Of a stretch of 64,000 nt of DNA, positions 1 through 11,200 are shown one piece after another; the first letter of the stretch is position 1, and every line of letters starts with the position of its first letter. Source of the stretch: Albugo candida (lineage: Eukaryota > Oomycota > Peronosporomycetes > Albuginales > Albuginaceae); the NCBI GenBank assembly GCA_905220665.1, contig CAJNAR010000168.1, forward strand, positions 248,001-312,000, read 5' to 3'. The notes below the pieces were generated by a model that worked only from the letters and a program-made list of their open reading frames with translations, was not told the origin of the DNA and made no database searches. The position numbers were made by a program, and so were the translations under genes.

Positions 1-1162
1 TCCACCTGGTAGCGTCCGAAGGGCTTTCCTGCAACCGTTGTGCGAATTTTCAACTCCCACTTTAGAATAGCGGCTTGAACCTGCACGCCGCTGAAATGCT
101 TCAATTCCACACTTGAGAGATACGCCATGTTGCCATCTTCGTTCCCCGGCCGCATTTTTCGTAAGACTTGAGCTTCCGCTTCAAGTTTGCATATTTGCTC
201 TTGCGCTTGGTAAAGCTCCGTCGTCTTGCTTCCCAACTCTTGTAACAAGTCTTCGATAAGTTCCTCCGGTTGAATGAGTTCCGTTTGACTTTCTTCGGGT
301 GCCGCAAATGGACACTCCATCGTACCGCTAACACTGTTCGGTCGGTTTTCCAAGCATTCAAGAGCACATTCGAGCTGCTGTATGTAGTCGTGTGCACCTT
401 GCACGTGGGCTGCTTTTGCTTCCAGAGAGAACAGCAATTCCGAACTGATAGTTTCGAGTTCTCTAGCTTCCGTTGCGCGCTTTTCACACGCAAGTTGCAT
501 CTCCACTGCCTTTTCCGCCGCGCTATTACGATCGTTCTCCAGCCGGGTTTCAAGATCTTTGACTTTTGAGTTGATTCCACTGATCTCTATCTTTGCGTCT
601 TCCAGCTGGGCTGATTTCTCGTTCAATGAGCGCAATAGCTGCTCATTTTTTCTCTTCAGCTGCTCGTTTTCACTCTTCAGCTTCTCAAAGTCACTAAGAC
701 GCGGTCGGTTCACTGATGCTGGTGGGGCATGCGCGACGGAGTTGCGATTCGCTGTTGCTGTGGAAGGCATTCTTGCTCGCGCTCCGGAAGCCGCTGCTGC
801 GTCCACGCGCGTAACCGAGCCATTCGTATGAGTCATCGCCGGTGATGCTCGCACATTCGAGGCTGTTGCTTCGGATGGTGTCGTTCGTGATGCGTTGCCA
901 CCAGCGGCGCGGGTCACGTTTCTTGTCGTCGTTGGAATGACGCGCTGCTGGATGGCGCGTGGTTGGGTGGTGGTTGGGTGGTGCGTGGTTGGGTGGTGCG
1001 TGGTTGGGTCGAGCGCTGTCGATTTTGTAACGCTGACGTCTCTGTTGGGGCTCTCAGCGCATACCCGCCGCCGACACGCTTCAATGTCGGCGCTGTTTCG
1101 TTTTGAGTAGGCCCGTTTCTTGGGCGCATGTTGGCCGTCGTAGTTATGCTTTTTCGCTGCAT
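1..1162 (-). CDS. Coiled-coil protein, 3' end outside window, frame broken in an N-terminal repeat
   Basis: On the minus strand one frame is open from about 1,030 to the left edge and encodes a heptad-rich coiled coil (from residues LSDFEKLKSENEQL, about 694 downward), followed by a less helical stretch (MAYLSSVELKHFSG) near the edge. It is preceded by an Ala/Ser/Thr-rich linker. The first in-frame ATG of this frame is at 836. A better start is the ATG at 1,162 (MQRKSITTTANMRPRNG), which reads in another frame through a PRTTQ-type repeat and stops near 914. The two frames join if one repeat unit is restored by 4 nt near 970. The break could be real, allelic or an assembly slip in GC-rich repeats. 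The family is not recognised. Heptad pattern and frame are seen directly; the joined N-terminus is inference. Confidence 0.6.
958..1012 (-). repeat. 15-bp minisatellite encoding PRTTQ-type units
   Basis: Two complete 15-bp units and one shortened unit of a GGTTGGGTGGTGCGT-type repeat (plus-strand reading). On the minus strand the units encode Thr-Thr-Gln-Pro-Arg. The shortened unit lacks 4 nt compared with its neighbours, which moves the reading frame between the N-terminal and coiled-coil parts of the surrounding gene. Confidence 0.7.
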
Positions 1163-1378
1163 GTTCAAAAAATAGTTAGTTCTTCGTTTAAGGCAAAGCA
1201 AACAAAGAATACTGACACATATCGACCTCACCGTGCAAGTCTCTTAGCATCATTCTGGATGCTGATTGGAGACATTATCGTTTTAAAAAGGCGGCCCTTT
1301 CCAAGCGATCGAAAGTGGAATCGGCAGATGAGTGGCGCTCATCAATGAGAATGACTCATTCTGAGTGTCTTTTGCAGT

Positions 1379-1513
1379 AATGGAATCGGTGCAAAGGACA
1401 CACAAAACGAGATGCAGTCATTGATGAGTGCAACTCGTGCTGCGGAAGAGCTATTTTTAGATATGGCGGCAAGGAGTACCGTGAGATCCAGAAATAGCGG
1501 CAGCTTGAATATG
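1379..1513 (+). CDS. Exon-like open frame, unrecognised
   Basis: A plausible 3' splice site (polypyrimidine run ending TTTTGCAG at 1,377) precedes a 45-codon frame with protein-like composition (QNEMQSLMSATRAAEELFLD) that ends at a TAG. A similarly plausible upstream frame lies around 1,245-1,370 (DADWRHYRFKKAALSKRSK). Both read away from the coiled-coil gene, suggesting a divergent gene. Exon boundaries could not be closed into one frame. No family is recognised. Confidence 0.3.
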
Positions 1514-2722
1514 TAGTTGATATGGAAGGTAAGTGTATGATAAGTCCATAATACAGATTCGTAGGTAAATAGTATTGATGTTATGAAAAGCAACTTGACA
1601 ATTAACCTAAAACAGTTTCACTTAGAAAGATCTTGGTGTCCTATACACTGGTGGAAACCGACAAGAGATACACAGTTTCAAAGCAATCATGCAACAATTA
1701 CAAGGGTATTCCGATCTCCGCTGATCTCGGATATGATTTCTAGTCGCTACTCGTCGCTGGCTCCATACTCACCGACATACAACATCCATGTCTCGTAGCA
1801 CTACGTCATTTTTCGCCACCGGTGGCAAACGAAATCTTGGATTTAAGATCGCTAAAATGGGGCAAATTTGCAATATTTGTACGATGGCTCAATTGGTGTG
1901 TGTCCAGTATGCAACCTTCAGTTCGCAAATTCCTTTTTATCGTGTGAAATGATCGTTTTTGAAGTCAGTCGTCAGGGCTTCGGATTCTGGTCATAATCAT
2001 TCCGACATGGTGGAGAACCGATCATGCTAGACGCACTTGGTTAATATGATTCAAACTACGTAAACCAACGACAAATCTTGCATACGAATTCAAAACCGTG
2101 AAGGTAGAGACGATATTGCTGAGTGTGGAAAGCAGAGGCAGATAGGAATGCCTAGTTGTAAGGGAATTCATACATAAGTAAGTGCTGGTCGAATGGACTC
2201 CAGGTCACAAAGGAGGTCACATCGACCAAGAGTCCTTATCGTTTGGTGGTCGAGTAGACTGGGTGCAATTGACCTGGATCAACCGATTAGAGAACTGAAT
2301 TAGTTGCTATCAATATGGAGCATACATATTTCGAAACATCGGATGTGCGTTTTCAGAATTGGTGGCTACTTGACGAGTTGATGCACGCAATTGACGAGAT
2401 AAGGTGCTTGATTAGAGTTGATGGCTTCTTGGCATGCTCCGGGGTCCTGTGGTTGCTGGTCAACAAAAAAGAGAAGTCAGATGGGTGGCGTGGTCGGCGG
2501 CTTCCACCAGACACCTCAGCTGAGATGGAATCAGGCTTATTACATTCATCTAGCCCTGCAAAGCGTATCTGGCATCGAGACAAAAGTGATTACAACCACA
2601 CTTGTGCTGTGTATCTAACGAATAGACGTTTTTTTATATCGTCTGCGTAGTATGCTTTTTTTATAAGTCTAGAAAGCTTGGCTTCGTAATTGCTATGCCA
2701 TATGCGTGGTCCAGATTCGATA
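1514..2722. other. No supported gene
   Basis: Nothing convincing was found. A 111-codon frame at 2,315-2,650 (plus) has no recognisable motif and overlaps open frames on the other strand. Around 2,190-2,245 a short reading (VEWTPGHKGG) faintly resembles an RNase H motif but stands alone. Some of this stretch may be exons of the unassembled plus-strand gene upstream. Confidence 0.4.
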
Positions 2723-4684
2723 CTAGTACACTACTTTGCTGATGGTAGCCATATGCTGCATTTTGAGCTCTAATTCGGCTGCCCAGGCACCATAATCAGC
2801 TAGAATTGATTTTGAACGGAGTAGTAATGGATCCTATTATGCAAGCACATGATGAGATATGGATGGACAAAGTCAAGAATAATGAAAGTATCACCGATGT
2901 CTTCTTCAGTTCGGCATTCATTTCGGGTCGTATGTCTTCATAATAAGCTTTTATATCAAGTGTGACCGGTTCATCTGCGTTGGAGTCGGATGTCTCTGTC
3001 TTTTGATCATCTCCTACTTCCTCCAACGAGTTGATCGTACAGTCGTGCAGCTTTCCTTCTGCTATTTCAAGAGTGAGGGATCCATTATCCAGCGATACAT
3101 GTGAGGTGCTTTGTATGGGTTTTTTTGGCTGTGTGTTGCTTCTTGCTTTTGAACAAAAGACTTCCGACGTCATTCCCTCTTTTTTATGCTTGGTGGCAGT
3201 TTTCGTTTTTGAGCGGTGAAAGGGTAGATTTTTCGTAGTTCCCACTTCCTTTGGTGGGAATAGAGCTGGCGTGGTCTTTTGTTGATTTTGTACAAATCTT
3301 CTACTTGATGCATGTAATCGTTCCCAAACTGGTATTCTGGTATCATTTTTCTGTTGCATTGGAGCGGAAATAGTTTTTGGGTGAGCAATGCTTTTGTTTG
3401 GCTCATTTCGTTCTCTTTTTTGCCTCTGTATGAGAGGAGATTTTTGCTTACACAAGCGCTAAATTATGAAACAATCATGTGTCAAAGCTTCTCCGATCCA
3501 ACAAAGAGAAATCTGATAGCAACACACCTCATATACAGACTTTGATATAGCGCCATTCGTCCGTGTTTGTGATGATTTAGTGAGCTCTGGCTACAGGTAG
3601 GTCATTAGTTAGCTATTTCTGCTGAGAGAGGATACTCACGACATACCTTAATAGACGGGCTCTGCTCTTGATTAGCGGTTTGACGTTTCTGAAGACTAAC
3701 AGATCCCTTCTTGCTGTGTGGGTTGTATGTCTGCGGCCTGATTATATTCGATTTCAGGCTTTCATTCGCAAAATTTTGCTTGATACATGACTTCTGCTTT
3801 AGTAGTTCTGACGGGACGATTTCCTTCGCAGCTTTGCTTTTGAAAGATGTCGGATACGATGCTTTTGAGACAACCTTCTTTTCTTTCTCCAAATAGTCTT
3901 GACGTAGCTTTTGCAAACGAGTTACTTTTTGTGCATTGTTTTGATAAAGGCGATCAAACACACTCGACTTATTTTCCTTCTTCTTTTTTGGCTGCTCGCA
4001 ATGACTGATATGAGTAGTAGTGCATTCATTCAAGGCTTCATCGACTTTTGATGCAGACAAATTTGATCGGTTGTTTTTGCTTGCTCGAGGTGTATAATTG
4101 GTAGCTTTAGGTCGCGCATCACTTTTGCTCTGTGTGATCGCCAAATTGTAAGGAGAAACTTTTCTAATTGTTGGAATTTTTGATCCAGCTGGCGGCTGTA
4201 GCATTGTCATAGTCTTTCTCACATTCGTTTGTTGTGCACTGAGCAAGGGTTTTGCTGGTGCTGGAATAGATCGTGAAGATTTCGCTTTCGGTGCTTTCGA
4301 TGAATTCATCGCTGGATTTACCGTCCTGTCCGCTATAGGCATATTTTCTTTGCTCAAAAATTCCGAAAGAAGTGATTGTTCACCTACGACATCCAATTTG
4401 CTCCTTTCTTGGCTAGATCGTATTCCTCTATTTCGTTTATCGCCACCACATATTTGCTTTTTTATCATTGGTTCAAATGCACCAGGAATTTGTGTACGCG
4501 ATTGAAATTGGGATTTGACTGTGGTTGTTGGCGATGATAAAACGGAACTCCTGGAGCGTAAAGTCTGCATTCGGTCGCTCACGATGTGTTTGTGAGATGT
4601 TAGCCTTTGAATTTGCCTCAAATCATGTTCACGAATGATTTGCGATTGTTTTCTTGACGATTGGACGACTCGAAGATCCTTCAT
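2723..4684 (-). CDS. Three-exon gene for a basic, Ser/Lys-rich protein (~570 aa)
   Basis: Exon 1 (4,684-3,647) starts at the ATG encoding MKDLRVVQSSRKQSQ and ends at AAG|GTATGT. Exon 2 (3,458-2,895) follows a TTTAG acceptor in the same phase, so the 188-nt intron joins two long frames without loss. A second intron (2,894-2,834, 61 nt, GTGATA...AATAG) replaces a hydrophobic-looking end with a helical, hydrophilic one (LADYGAWAAELELKMQHM) and a TAG at 2,723-2,725. The protein is rich in Lys, Arg, Ser and Gln, with several RxSK-like basic patches and short helices, suggesting a largely disordered protein; a nucleic-acid or cytoskeleton-binding role is only a guess. No catalytic motif or signal peptide is visible. 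Splice sites are inferred from GT/AG signals and phase, not from transcripts. Confidence 0.7.
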
Positions 4685-5188
4685 CGTTTCACTGCACGAT
4701 CAGAACTACAAGGCGAAGGCATTTATACAATGGTCAGAGGGAACTGACTCGATCAAAACTTACACCATGTCACAGAGAGCTCATCCCGAACGCGCTTTTT
4801 CTGTAACAGACACCTAGAGAATTGTAGGGTAAAAAACATCTTTTTCCGACCATACTTGTATCATAGAAGTGGCGCCTGCCCTTTCCCACAGATATATTCT
4901 ACGATGTGAGATGCCTACAATTCATTCTACATCCTAGCATTATCACAGAATGCAGAATCAAATTACAGAAAAACAAAGGGCACCCTGCTTGACGACATCA
5001 CAAGGATCTTCCTTACTAGTCGGTTTACAGTATAATGACTAACGCGACACCAACAATATTAAAATCCCTAGCGTCACTATTCGTGTGTTGAAAGAAAATC
5101 ACCATTTGTAGTTTCTATAGATAATGACGTTTCAAGTATATAAAATCTCTTTAACAGCTACAATACCACTCTGGTACCGTATGGTAAT
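4685..5188. other. AT-rich intergenic stretch upstream of the basic-protein gene
   Basis: No coding frame is supported. It presumably carries the promoter of the minus-strand gene ending at 2,723 and the 3' flank of the tRNA gene. The stretch of plus-strand T residues expected for a Pol III terminator of the minus-strand tRNA is not obvious next to 5,189. Confidence 0.4.
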
Positions 5189-5269
5189 GTCAGCGGTGGG
5201 ATTTGAACCCACGAGTGCGAACACAGTAGAACTTGAGTCTACCCCCTTAGACCGCTCGGGCACACTGAC
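5189..5269 (-). tRNA. tRNA-Leu (anticodon CAA)
   Basis: Read on the minus strand, an 81-nt cloverleaf forms. The 7-bp acceptor stem pairs GTCAGTG with CGCTGAC (one G-T pair). The D arm is closed by CCC/GGG. The anticodon stem GTAGA/TCTAC holds the loop CTCAAGT, giving anticodon CAA. A long variable arm (GTG-TTCG-CAC) marks the type II class that contains Leu and Ser. The T arm is GTGGG-TTCAAAT-CCCAC. There is no intron, although Leu(CAA) genes carry one in many eukaryotes. CCA is not encoded, as expected for a nuclear gene. A LINE insertion begins about 70 bp upstream of its 5' end. Confidence 0.95.
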
Positions 5270-5339
5270 TGGTGCTCCATGCTTTGGTGCAGTCTCATAA
5301 GTTGTTTATAAAAACGGATGAAGTGATTATCTTGCCACG

Positions 5340-5357
5340 TAATCTGTCCGGTGTTGA
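5340..5357 (+). repeat. 5' target-site duplication of LINE-1
   Basis: TAATCTGTCCGGT followed by GTTGA. The same 18 bp with one mismatch recur at 12,515-12,532, exactly after the conserved LINE 3' tail. The perfect part is 13 bp. The pair defines the insertion at single-base level and shows the element is nearly full length. Confidence 0.8.
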
Positions 5358-5693
5358 TCTTCTCTTTTTGCCAGCTGCTGCATACCTGCCCAGCAGAATA
5401 CAACAAACTTTCTACCCTGTCGAAGATAATGGTTTCTCTCGACATCTCAAGCCTTCCTACCGTACTTCACCGGATGCTGACCACCCGTATCCTAACAACT
5501 TGTCCGTTACATCACCGGATGTGGGTAACTTGTCTCCTCGTAACTCGTCCATAGCGACCCGTTACCTGTAAAGGATGCGCCCACGTCCTCACCTAGCCCG
5601 TCCAACCCTTTACCGGCTGACGTGGTAATTGGCCAATCAGAGGCCGATATGGAGATTGAGACACCTCTCTCTCCCATTCCGATTCCTGCCAAT

Positions 5694-5710
5694 CAGCCGG
5701 TCGCAATGGA
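5694..5710 (+). repeat. SINE target-site duplication, left copy
   Basis: CAGCCGGTCGCAATGGA, 17 bp, repeated without mismatch at 5,955-5,971. The duplicated bases belong to LINE-1 ORF1 sequence (reading QPVAME). Confidence 0.95.
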
Positions 5711-5954
5711 TTGTCAAGGATTTCATTACACTGTTTATCTGGTTTTTTAACTACCTTCCTTATCCTATCATGAGTCCTTGACCGTGTGAATATCACTTAA
5801 GTCTGACTTCAAACCTAGGGAGGCAGATATTTTCCAAGCTTATTGCTTGGGTGGGCTCAAACCGCTGCCCAAACTGCCGGGAATCGAACCAACGACCTCC
5901 GGCAGGGGGTCTGTGCGCTCAAGTACTTAACCGACTGAGCTGGGTACGGCACCC
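5711..5954 (-). mobile_element. tRNA-derived SINE inserted in LINE-1 ORF1
   Basis: A 244-bp unit, minus strand, bounded by a perfect 17-bp duplication. Its 5' part resembles a tRNA: an A-box (AGCTCAGTCGG, 5,931-5,942) and a B-box (GGTTCGATTCC, 5,880-5,890) lie about 40 bp apart, the internal Pol III promoter of tRNA genes. A tRNA-unrelated body follows. The 3' end (AAATCCTTGACAA) has no long poly(A) and is not the LINE tail described elsewhere in this window, so its partner LINE is probably another family. The perfect duplication implies a recent insertion relative to the many mutations in the host LINE. Confidence 0.88.
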
Positions 5955-5971
5955 CAGCCGGTCGCAATGGA
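5955..5971 (+). repeat. SINE target-site duplication, right copy
   Basis: Exact second copy of the 17 bp at 5,694-5,710. LINE-1 ORF1 coding sequence resumes directly after it (EVDDALPLAP). Confidence 0.95.
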
Positions 5972-8205
5972 GGTGGATGACGCGTTGCCGTTAGCACCTC
6001 GGAGATCGGTTGAGCAAGGGAAGAAAACCGGTAATCGGCCAAGTCTCGCTGATATCCTGAAGGGTCACGAGAAAATCCGCAAGGATAAAGCGGCTTAAGA
6101 AGCAACCTGGAAGGTTGAAATGCCCAAGCCTTTAGCGTCGGATCTACGCGCAATTGAAAAGCTGTTCGAAGAGGGCCGTCCAAGTTGGGAGGTTTTGTCT
6201 GCTCACTTGATTGCAGCCAAACGTTTCGTATTACCGAGCGCCAAATTGTCGGTTGTATTGGAGACTGGACAAGCGCTGGTTCGAACCCCACCAGCGCACA
6301 TTTTGCAATCTTTTGTTCGAGATCATGATAATGTGATATTCGACGAGCTCTTTAAAGCTGGACAAATTGGCCAATTGGCAAAATTACCTTGTGGTAATTT
6401 GAGACTACTTGTTACCGAAGAGGAAGTCTGCCAGAGATTGGCCAATGAAAATGTAAAGATTCTCGGTAGCAGCTACTCCTTCCAAGAATTTGATATTCTC
6501 GGTTCCTGATTTTTTTGGATATTTTCGGAATTGTACCGGAAATGTCCACTCAAAAACTTGCGTCGGCATTGCATCGTCTTGGTTGCGATGTTCAGTATGA
6601 GAATTTTCGCGAAGCAGTGGCTTCCAGAAGACTTTCCATGTCGACTTGGAGAGTGTACTCTTTTTTCTTGTTTCTTGCGGCACAAGCTGTCCTTAGCAGC
6701 TCAATGTTGGCGGCAAAGTGTGTGAGCGAATATGTATCGAGGGGAGATACTACTTGGCTCGAGGAAAAGCTTCTCCACTCCCGGTCGATCGGTTGAGGAT
6801 GGGTCAGCGCAGTCCGCACTGCTTACTGCTGCCGGTGAACACTCCTCAACAGAATCGGCAACAAAAAACCAAATCGGCTTCATCGGCTGCAAGTCAGCCC
6901 GTGAAGTCACAACAAACACAAACACCAGACAGAATCAACGTAAACATGCCGAAAAGTGTCTGAACAAAGTCCCACAAACAAGCTTCCAGCTCGTAAAGTC
7001 TCTTCTGTTCGAAACGTCGCTGATGAAAACGTTTCCGAACTACCCAACTCGGATCCATCCCAACAGGTATTCCTTCTGCTGTTCCGGATGTCAACGACAA
7101 TGAACAAAAACTTGCAGAAAAAGCATCGTCACAGTATACTGAAGATATGTGGACTCCAGTTCGAACATGCAACAACAAGCGCAATCGCTCGCTCGATTTC
7201 AGAGTTTACTAAGCAATGCCCCTCCAAAATCGTTGGACGGTTTTGCTACAAGCAGTTACTTTAATGTGCTTGGGTCGGTCGAAGTGGATTTCGTGAAAAT
7301 CGACGTAACAATGAAAGACGAATTTGAAAGAGGTACCAGATTGTACCATCCAAACTCGTGGTTAAAAATGATCTGGCTAATTTCAAAGAAGCGTCTCATT
7401 TCATGAAGAAAAACCACACCCGGAACGAAAAGGACGATCGTCCTACTTGAGTGGAAGAGTTGGTGGACTTCCTGATCCAAGATTTGAAAACAGCTCAAAC
7501 TCCTCCTAGACCGGATACTTTACTGAAAGGGGATGTTCATGTGGCCAAAGCAAGCAAACATGTTGGATTCACCTCCAACGGAGACAGCATTCTTCAATTT
7601 GCCATGGACCATCCGATTGCACTGCATGGAGTGCTAAATCGTAGCATGAGGTCGAATGACCCATGCTTGGAGCAAGTGATTCGAATACACACCATAAACC
7701 GTATACTTGCAGCATCCGAGCCGAACTCGGATACCACGTTCAACAAAAAATGATCAAAGCAAGTCGGTGCTTCCGTTTCGGCCGTTCGGAAAAATATGCT
7801 CGAAACGGTGGACAACTGGTGGACTACATCAGTAGAAGTGGAAGCATTGACACGAGCACATACTCCCTCTCGTTCTTCGAGCTAATGTTGATGTACATGG
7901 CACCAACAATATATCATAGCGACCACTGGATCCAGTACGTTACTGGTCAGCCGGTGTTGTGGATTCCAACTCACCACTGTCGTCTGCTTCACACGAATGT
8001 GTTGTTGCACAATTTGCGCTCATCGCTGGGTACACTTTGTCTCAATGAGTGGTTTGAAGCAAAGTGGGAGAGTCCAATTTTCGATGACTTGGTGCAGTTA
8101 CAGTCGTCGACCCTTCTTCTTACCGACGAAGCTTTCATACTAAAGCTGAAGGAGGAAGACGGGGTTAAAAAACTCGTCGTTGAACCCCTGTCAGTTCAAT
8201 ACTAA

Positions 8206-11200
8206 GGGCAGCTCAACGGACATTCTTCCGTAGACAAATAAAACCATTCTTTTCGTTAATACAAACGGAATCAAAAAGAATGGTCATCTATTGATACAAC
8301 ACACACTATCGAAATACGCTATTTATTGCGTACAAGAAACTCATTTTCGCGACCGTCACCACCTGAAGTCTTTCTAGTTTCACTTGGCTTCCACATTCCG
8401 ACATCATCTTTTTGTCAGTAACTCGAATATTCTTCACTCTCATCCCGTTCGGGAACGAGTAAACAGGATTATGACAATTATTCGTCACGATTTTCCCGGA
8501 TCTGATTCTGCACAAGCTCTTACCTCTGTCTCCGTACCCGACTGATATTTGGTTGTACATATGGCGATTCTTGGAGCTCCAGTATATATCCATAACGTTT
8601 ATGCTCCGGTGAATCTAGCGGAACGCAAACATTTTCGATCAACTTCCAACGGGATCTTTTGAGCAACATGCGACGCACATAGTTTGTGGAGATTTGGACA
8701 AAGCCTTGTGTCCCAGTTTGAATTGATCCAGTGGTGTATATAGACACGAGACAAGTCGACGATCATGTTTGGAATGGCTCTACAACTTGGGTGTTCTGGA
8801 TGCTTTTCGTCAGCATCATCCTGAAGCACGTTTCTTTACTGGCCCCAAACCAAGAAAAACGACTAGATTACATCCTTTTGTCGGAACCTCTATTCCAGTC
8901 TGTTTACAAGGAGTCCAGTTACATTTCACTCCCACATACGGGTGATCATCTGGCTCATGTTGTAAAGTTCGCAAATCCATCTCAACTCCAAGGTCGTGGT
9001 TATTAGAAATGTCCTTTATCATTATTCGACTCTCCAGTAATCAAAGAAGCGATCGAGAAGGAGGCGGATCGTATCTTAGCAAAACTTCGTGTTTCTTCTC
9101 ATCCTGGAACAGACTGGGAGAATTGGAAGAAGCAGACAAAAAGTTATTACAGCAAGTTCAAAAGAAGATTCGTCGACAGGAAGATTTGGATGTCAACCGC
9201 GCTCGTGCTGAGCTGGACGAAGCTGCAGCATCTTTTCAACAATAAATCAAGAACAAGAAAAAAAGCTGTACGAAGACGCCCTTCGCTCTTATCATGGCAG
9301 GGTCAGGAGCTCGTCCAAGTATAATAAAGCCTCCATGTTCGATTACCACTTGAAGAGCGTGGAGAAATCAACCCGACATTTCTTTCGACCAGTGGATTCA
9401 ACCTCTCATCGTGTACCCTTGGAAGAAGTTCTACTTCCTAATTCACAAGTGTCTACGAGCCCTATTGACATCACTCTTCAGTTCACAGATCACTGGGGTG
9501 GTATTATGGGAGATCAAAAAAGTTCAGCTGGACTTCCTTTGCGTCCATGCGCGACACAGCAACACACATTGCTTCACTCGATCACAGAAAAATTTTCCAG
9601 CGCTGACGAATCCTTTTTGTCCGCTCCATTAACCAAACTGGAGATGGAAGAAGCAATAAAAAGTATGCGTGGACACTCGTCACCTGGAATGGATGGATTG
9701 CCGGCACCATTCTACCAAATCGCTCCGAGTGTTTTTGGTGAATGTTTGCAAATTGTCTTCGAACAACAACTTCGTCGAGGCTCTTTGCTGCGTTCTCAAC
9801 GTAGTTCAGCAATCACGTTGCTATACAAAGAAGGATCCCGTGCTGATTCTGGTAACTATCGTCCTATTGCCCTGATATGCGTGGATGTGAAAGTGCTGTT
9901 GAAGGTACTTGCGTACCGAATTAAGCAGGTGCTCCCGAAATTGATCCACGAGGACCAAAAAGCATTTCTTCGAGGACGTTCCATCCATCATCACATTCGG
10001 TATATGAGTGATCTGCAAGATCTAGTCACTCATCGTGATGAAGAAGCATACGCAACATTTCTCGATTTTGAGAAAGTGTACGATCGAGTGGATTGGTCGT
10101 ACATGTTTGCAGTTTTATCGGAAATGAAGTGTGGAAATTTGTTCATCCAGTGAACAAAGCTTCCGTACACCAACACGACTGTATCGTTGTTGCTGAATGG
10201 AAAGCTCTCGCCAAAAATCACTCCGTCGAGGGGTGTTAAACAGGGTGACCCACTTTCCTCTTTGCTCTTTCTCATGACGATTGAGCCGATGGGGAATTTG
10301 TTGCGCAGTAATGAAGGACCAGGAATATGCATCAATCCAACGACTACAGCAACGAGTTTGTTTTTTGCGGACGACTCGACATTATTATCGTCTTCGCTCA
10401 GCGGAGTGGAGGCGCAGCTCGAGATCGTTCAGAAGTATTGCGATGGTTCAGGAGCAAAGCTTAACTTGTCAAAGTCCACTTTGCTCCCACTGAATCGACA
10501 CCACGTAGGTCAACCGTTTGCACATGTGAAAGTAATCTCACCGAGCGCGTCGGTGAACTATTTGGGAGTTCCATTCAGTCAATCACCCGTTGGTGATTTG
10601 ATGATCGAATTCTTAGGAGATCGTTTTTATGGTGGATTCCTTCAGTGGTTTCGTCGGACCAGAACAGTTCGTGGACGATTACTGTTGGCACAAACTATAG
10701 TGTTATCACGTTTATGGCATCTTACATCTCATTTCAACATCCCGCAACATTTCGTTCGACGCTGGCAATCGATGCTCAATCAATTCGTTTTGAGTCGGAA
10801 GTATGAACGCGATTCAACACACGTTCAACTGATCAAGTCGGACTTCTTGTACCTACCTCATTCAGAGGGTGGCTTTCAGGTTCCGATTATCTCAGCACAA
10901 CTGAAGAAACAACGCTTTCAGTTTTTACAACAATTTTCACTTCATTCCAGTACAGCTTTACCCAGCAACTGGACACTTCCTGGAATGGAGACAACACGCT
11001 GCATTTTGCCCAATTTTGGGCCATATCGATCACTCGATATCCTCACGATATCACCACGTCGGCATAGGACCATGGTGCACTGGAATATAGCGTCGCAATG
11101 GTGAAAGCAGACATGTATTTGGTTTCAACAAAGTCATTGGGATCTTACCAACAAAGAACTATCACAACAGGAGCGATTTCTCACGATGTTGGATGCTCCC

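Larger units (their letters stand above)
5429..8205 (+). pseudogene. LINE-1 ORF1 (broken, SINE-interrupted)
   Basis: The start MVSLDISSLP at 5,429 aligns with MVQVDISTQP of the intact LINE-3 ORF1. Recognisable blocks: NRPSLADILKGHEKIRKDKA near 6,030-6,090; a core at 6,120-6,509 containing VLETGQALVRTP and RDH; and the C-terminal block DHWIQYVTGQPVLWIP followed by HHCRLL at about 7,925-8,000. Breaks include the SINE at 5,711-5,954, a stop at 6,099-6,101 and several frameshifts. ORF1 proteins of LINEs bind element RNA as part of the RNP. This one has no CCHC knuckle that I can see, and its family is not recognised beyond homology among the three copies here. Confidence 0.75.

Noticed and set aside
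101..580. 159-codon minus-strand frame near the left edge
   Set aside because: The neighbouring frame on the same strand encodes a clear heptad coiled coil that runs off the window; this one is its out-of-frame shadow.
270..831. Plus-strand frames opposite the coiled coil
   Set aside because: Antisense of Lys/Glu-rich codons gives Phe/Ser/Leu-rich readings without motif.
2186..2245. RNase H-like reading VEWTPGHKGG
   Set aside because: Isolated ten-residue resemblance with no neighbouring retroelement motif.
6270..6300. tRNA B-box-like GGTTCGAACCCC in LINE-1 (also about 13,350 in LINE-2)
   Set aside because: It lies inside the conserved ORF1 codons for LVRTPP, no A-box precedes it at the right distance, and no cloverleaf forms.
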